Below, in pieces: positions 62,340-64,000 of a stretch of DNA of 64,000 nt. Source of the stretch: Medicago truncatula (lineage: Eukaryota > Streptophyta > Magnoliopsida > Fabales > Fabaceae). Each line of letters opens with the position of its first letter. The first letter of the stretch is position 1. A program made the position numbers and the translations under genes. The DNA is taken from positions 31,190,091 through 31,254,090 of the forward strand of contig NC_053044.1 of NCBI RefSeq assembly GCF_003473485.1, in the 5' to 3' direction. The notes below the pieces were generated by a model. It did not search any database and was not told where the DNA came from. It worked only from the letters and a program-made list of their open reading frames with translations.

Positions 62340-64000
62340 AGCAGTGGCTGAGCTTGACTCTTCGCTGATATTTCATACATAAATAATAGTCAGACACAAG
62401 TAACAGTATAGAGAAACAGATGAATCACCTCGAACCCAGGATTATTCCGATTTTACCTCAACAAGCTCGAACTGTCTCTTACATCTTCAGGAATTAAATT
62501 TTTTGCGTTGAAGTTCCCATATGATCTAAAACATTTATGGCCACACAAAAACATAAGCTAATGCTCATCCCAAAACAAAGCATGCATCTAAGAATAATGC
62601 TCATACCTTGTCCTACTGGCACCACAGAAATTAAAATCATCCTCTAATTCGTCCATCGAAAATGAAGCCAATGGCTCTGAAAATAAAGAAAAAGAGTGCA
62701 ACAGTAAACAGCAGCATAGAATGGTATATAAATCACTACTTATGCCTATACATTAAAGGCTCACAAACATGTTACATGTTCATTTACATGGCATCATTTC
62801 TAGCATCACATTGACTATCAATCTAGTAGATGAAATTTTAATGAGAAGTTAAAAACAACAAACATTGAAGTAGAAAATAACCATGTGTAGGGTCATAAAT
62901 GCGAAAAGTTATAGCACCATCTGAGCATAACCAACAATTGTGTGGGTAAATTCTTCATAAAATATGACAAAAGGTTCACATGTTAATGAAGGTGATCAGG
63001 GAATTCTTTAAATAATAGGTGTGTGACAAAACAGAAGAGTGAAAACTTATGGTTGTGAAGTGAACTAACTAGAACGGGTAGAAATTAAATAAGTTGCTAT
63101 TAGTGTCATTGGTGTTCTATGAATACTTTTAAAAAGAGTGAATTAAATAAAAAATGATGGTCTATGGAAGCAAGCTGTACCGCCCATGTTGATATCTTTC
63201 CTAGCTGTTGATGAAGGCCTACAGAGTCATACACAACAACCATCTTTAAGGAAAAAATATCATTGTAAGAAACAAGGGAAGGTATGATGTGTGCTCAAAT
63301 ACAGCCAATAAATACCATTTCGCCGGAAGGAGGTCTTCAAAACCAAAACTTTCCATTTTGAAGGCCCCTCTTTTCAATAATTCAGGAGATCTACGATCCA
63401 TTTGAAAAGTATTCTCATATGAGGTATCATATCCTATCCCTTTGTTAAATTTCTCATCAGGGAAGATAAACCCTGCTATACACAAAACACTAAGGGATAA
63501 AATATTTTTCAAGTATCCATGAAAATTGTCATTTCATGAACCGGAAAGACTGAATATGTACCATGAAACTAGGGCAACCATGGTCTTTAAACAAATTAAG
63601 TATACTTAAAAGTTAGACATATGGACGACTTGTGCAGGTTTTAACCGAATCATTAATACATGAAATTAAACTGATACAAGTTATACAGGAATTCTACTTT
63701 TCCTTCTGTCCTTTTTGAGGAGAGGCATTATTACATTTCATATGTATTTGATAAAAGTTGTAGAACAAAAAATAGTTACTGTATTCCCAATAAGTTAGTT
63801 GAAGTTAAATATTTGAAGCAGCAACTGCATAAAGGTTATTGCTACGTGATACGAATGTAGCATAGTACAATGGAAAATAGGAAGCTTTAGATTACCATTC
63901 CACGTGTCTTCATTGTTTTCATTATCTTCGGATTTGTGGAAGAACTCTTTACTAATGGAGGGGCCATTTTTGTCCGTGTGGTCATAAAAATATTTGTGGT
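60802..64000 (-). CDS. Uncharacterised multi-exon gene, 5' part outside the window
   Basis: I place nine exons with agreeing phases: beyond 64000 to 63896, 63472-63316, 63218-63181, 62676-62607, 62525-62457, 62364-62339, 62170-61309, 61185-61130 and 61013-60802, about 530 residues to the stop. I do not recognise the family. The N-terminal visible part has short acidic and aromatic blocks (EDTWN-GFIFPDEKF, SFGFEDLLPAKWP, FSMDELEDDFNFC). The large exon is Ser/Pro-rich and looks disordered, with basic patches (RRKHKKVF, KRKPP) that could act as nuclear signals. The C-terminus, FESYVFHLRVQKVLNGA, looks helical. The 26-nt exon ends at a GTCTCT donor formed by a microsatellite. The acceptor of 61185 (TTTCAACAG) is weaker than the rest. 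A nuclear regulatory role is only a guess. Confidence 0.68.
62257..62337. repeat. Compound (GT)n(GA)n microsatellite
   Basis: About 15 GT units are followed by about 25 GA units. It lies in an intron of the minus-strand gene, and its right edge supplies the GT of the 5' splice site of the 26-nt exon. Confidence 0.93.

Overview
The window looks like nuclear DNA of a legume, probably Medicago or a close relative. It is AT-rich, its genes have GT-AG introns, and its proteins are plant families: CYP79, SAG101, a CC-NBS-LRR receptor and a VAL-type B3/CW repressor. The spaces between genes are packed with plant transposons. The species is inferred from protein style only. Exon models below were built by eye from splice signals and by requiring reading-frame continuity.

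Layout. 0-3 kb: a tandem repeat and a broken WD40 (AAMP-like) gene piece. 3.1-4.9 kb: an intact two-exon CYP79D-like P450 on the minus strand. 5-23 kb: a gene desert made of inverted-repeat MITEs, a 141-bp tandem array, a complete non-autonomous Copia-type LTR retrotransposon (9598-15355) nested in older repeat DNA, SINEs and LINE relics. 23.5-46 kb: an immunity cluster. It holds three SAG101-like copies on the minus strand (a fragment at 23.5-25.0 kb, a broken full-length copy at 38.9-41.9 kb, and an apparently intact gene at 42.7-45.9 kb). Between the first two lie an intact CC-NBS-LRR gene (29.2-35.6 kb, plus strand) with a long C-terminal extension and an NLR pseudogene (37.8-38.7 kb). An unidentified GC-rich coding relic (25.0-26.2 kb) and Copia/Gypsy fragments also lie between them. 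47.8-48.5 kb: a truncated DIM1 rRNA dimethyladenosine transferase. 49.2-56.1 kb: a 13-exon VAL1/HSI2-like repressor gene. 56.2-60.7 kb: MITEs, a SINE and simple repeats. 60.8-64 kb: the 3' part of a multi-exon gene of unknown function that runs off the window.

How parts may relate. SAG101 works with EDS1 and helper NLRs in immune signalling, so physical clustering with an NLR is notable, although co-function is only an inference. The CYP79 gene would make amino-acid-derived aldoximes for defence. The VAL gene represses seed programmes and is ordinary housekeeping of development. The most unusual items are the receptor's nine-exon structure with a non-LRR tail, the 17-nt first exon shared by all SAG101 copies, the GC-rich relic of unknown origin, and a splice donor that abuts a microsatellite.
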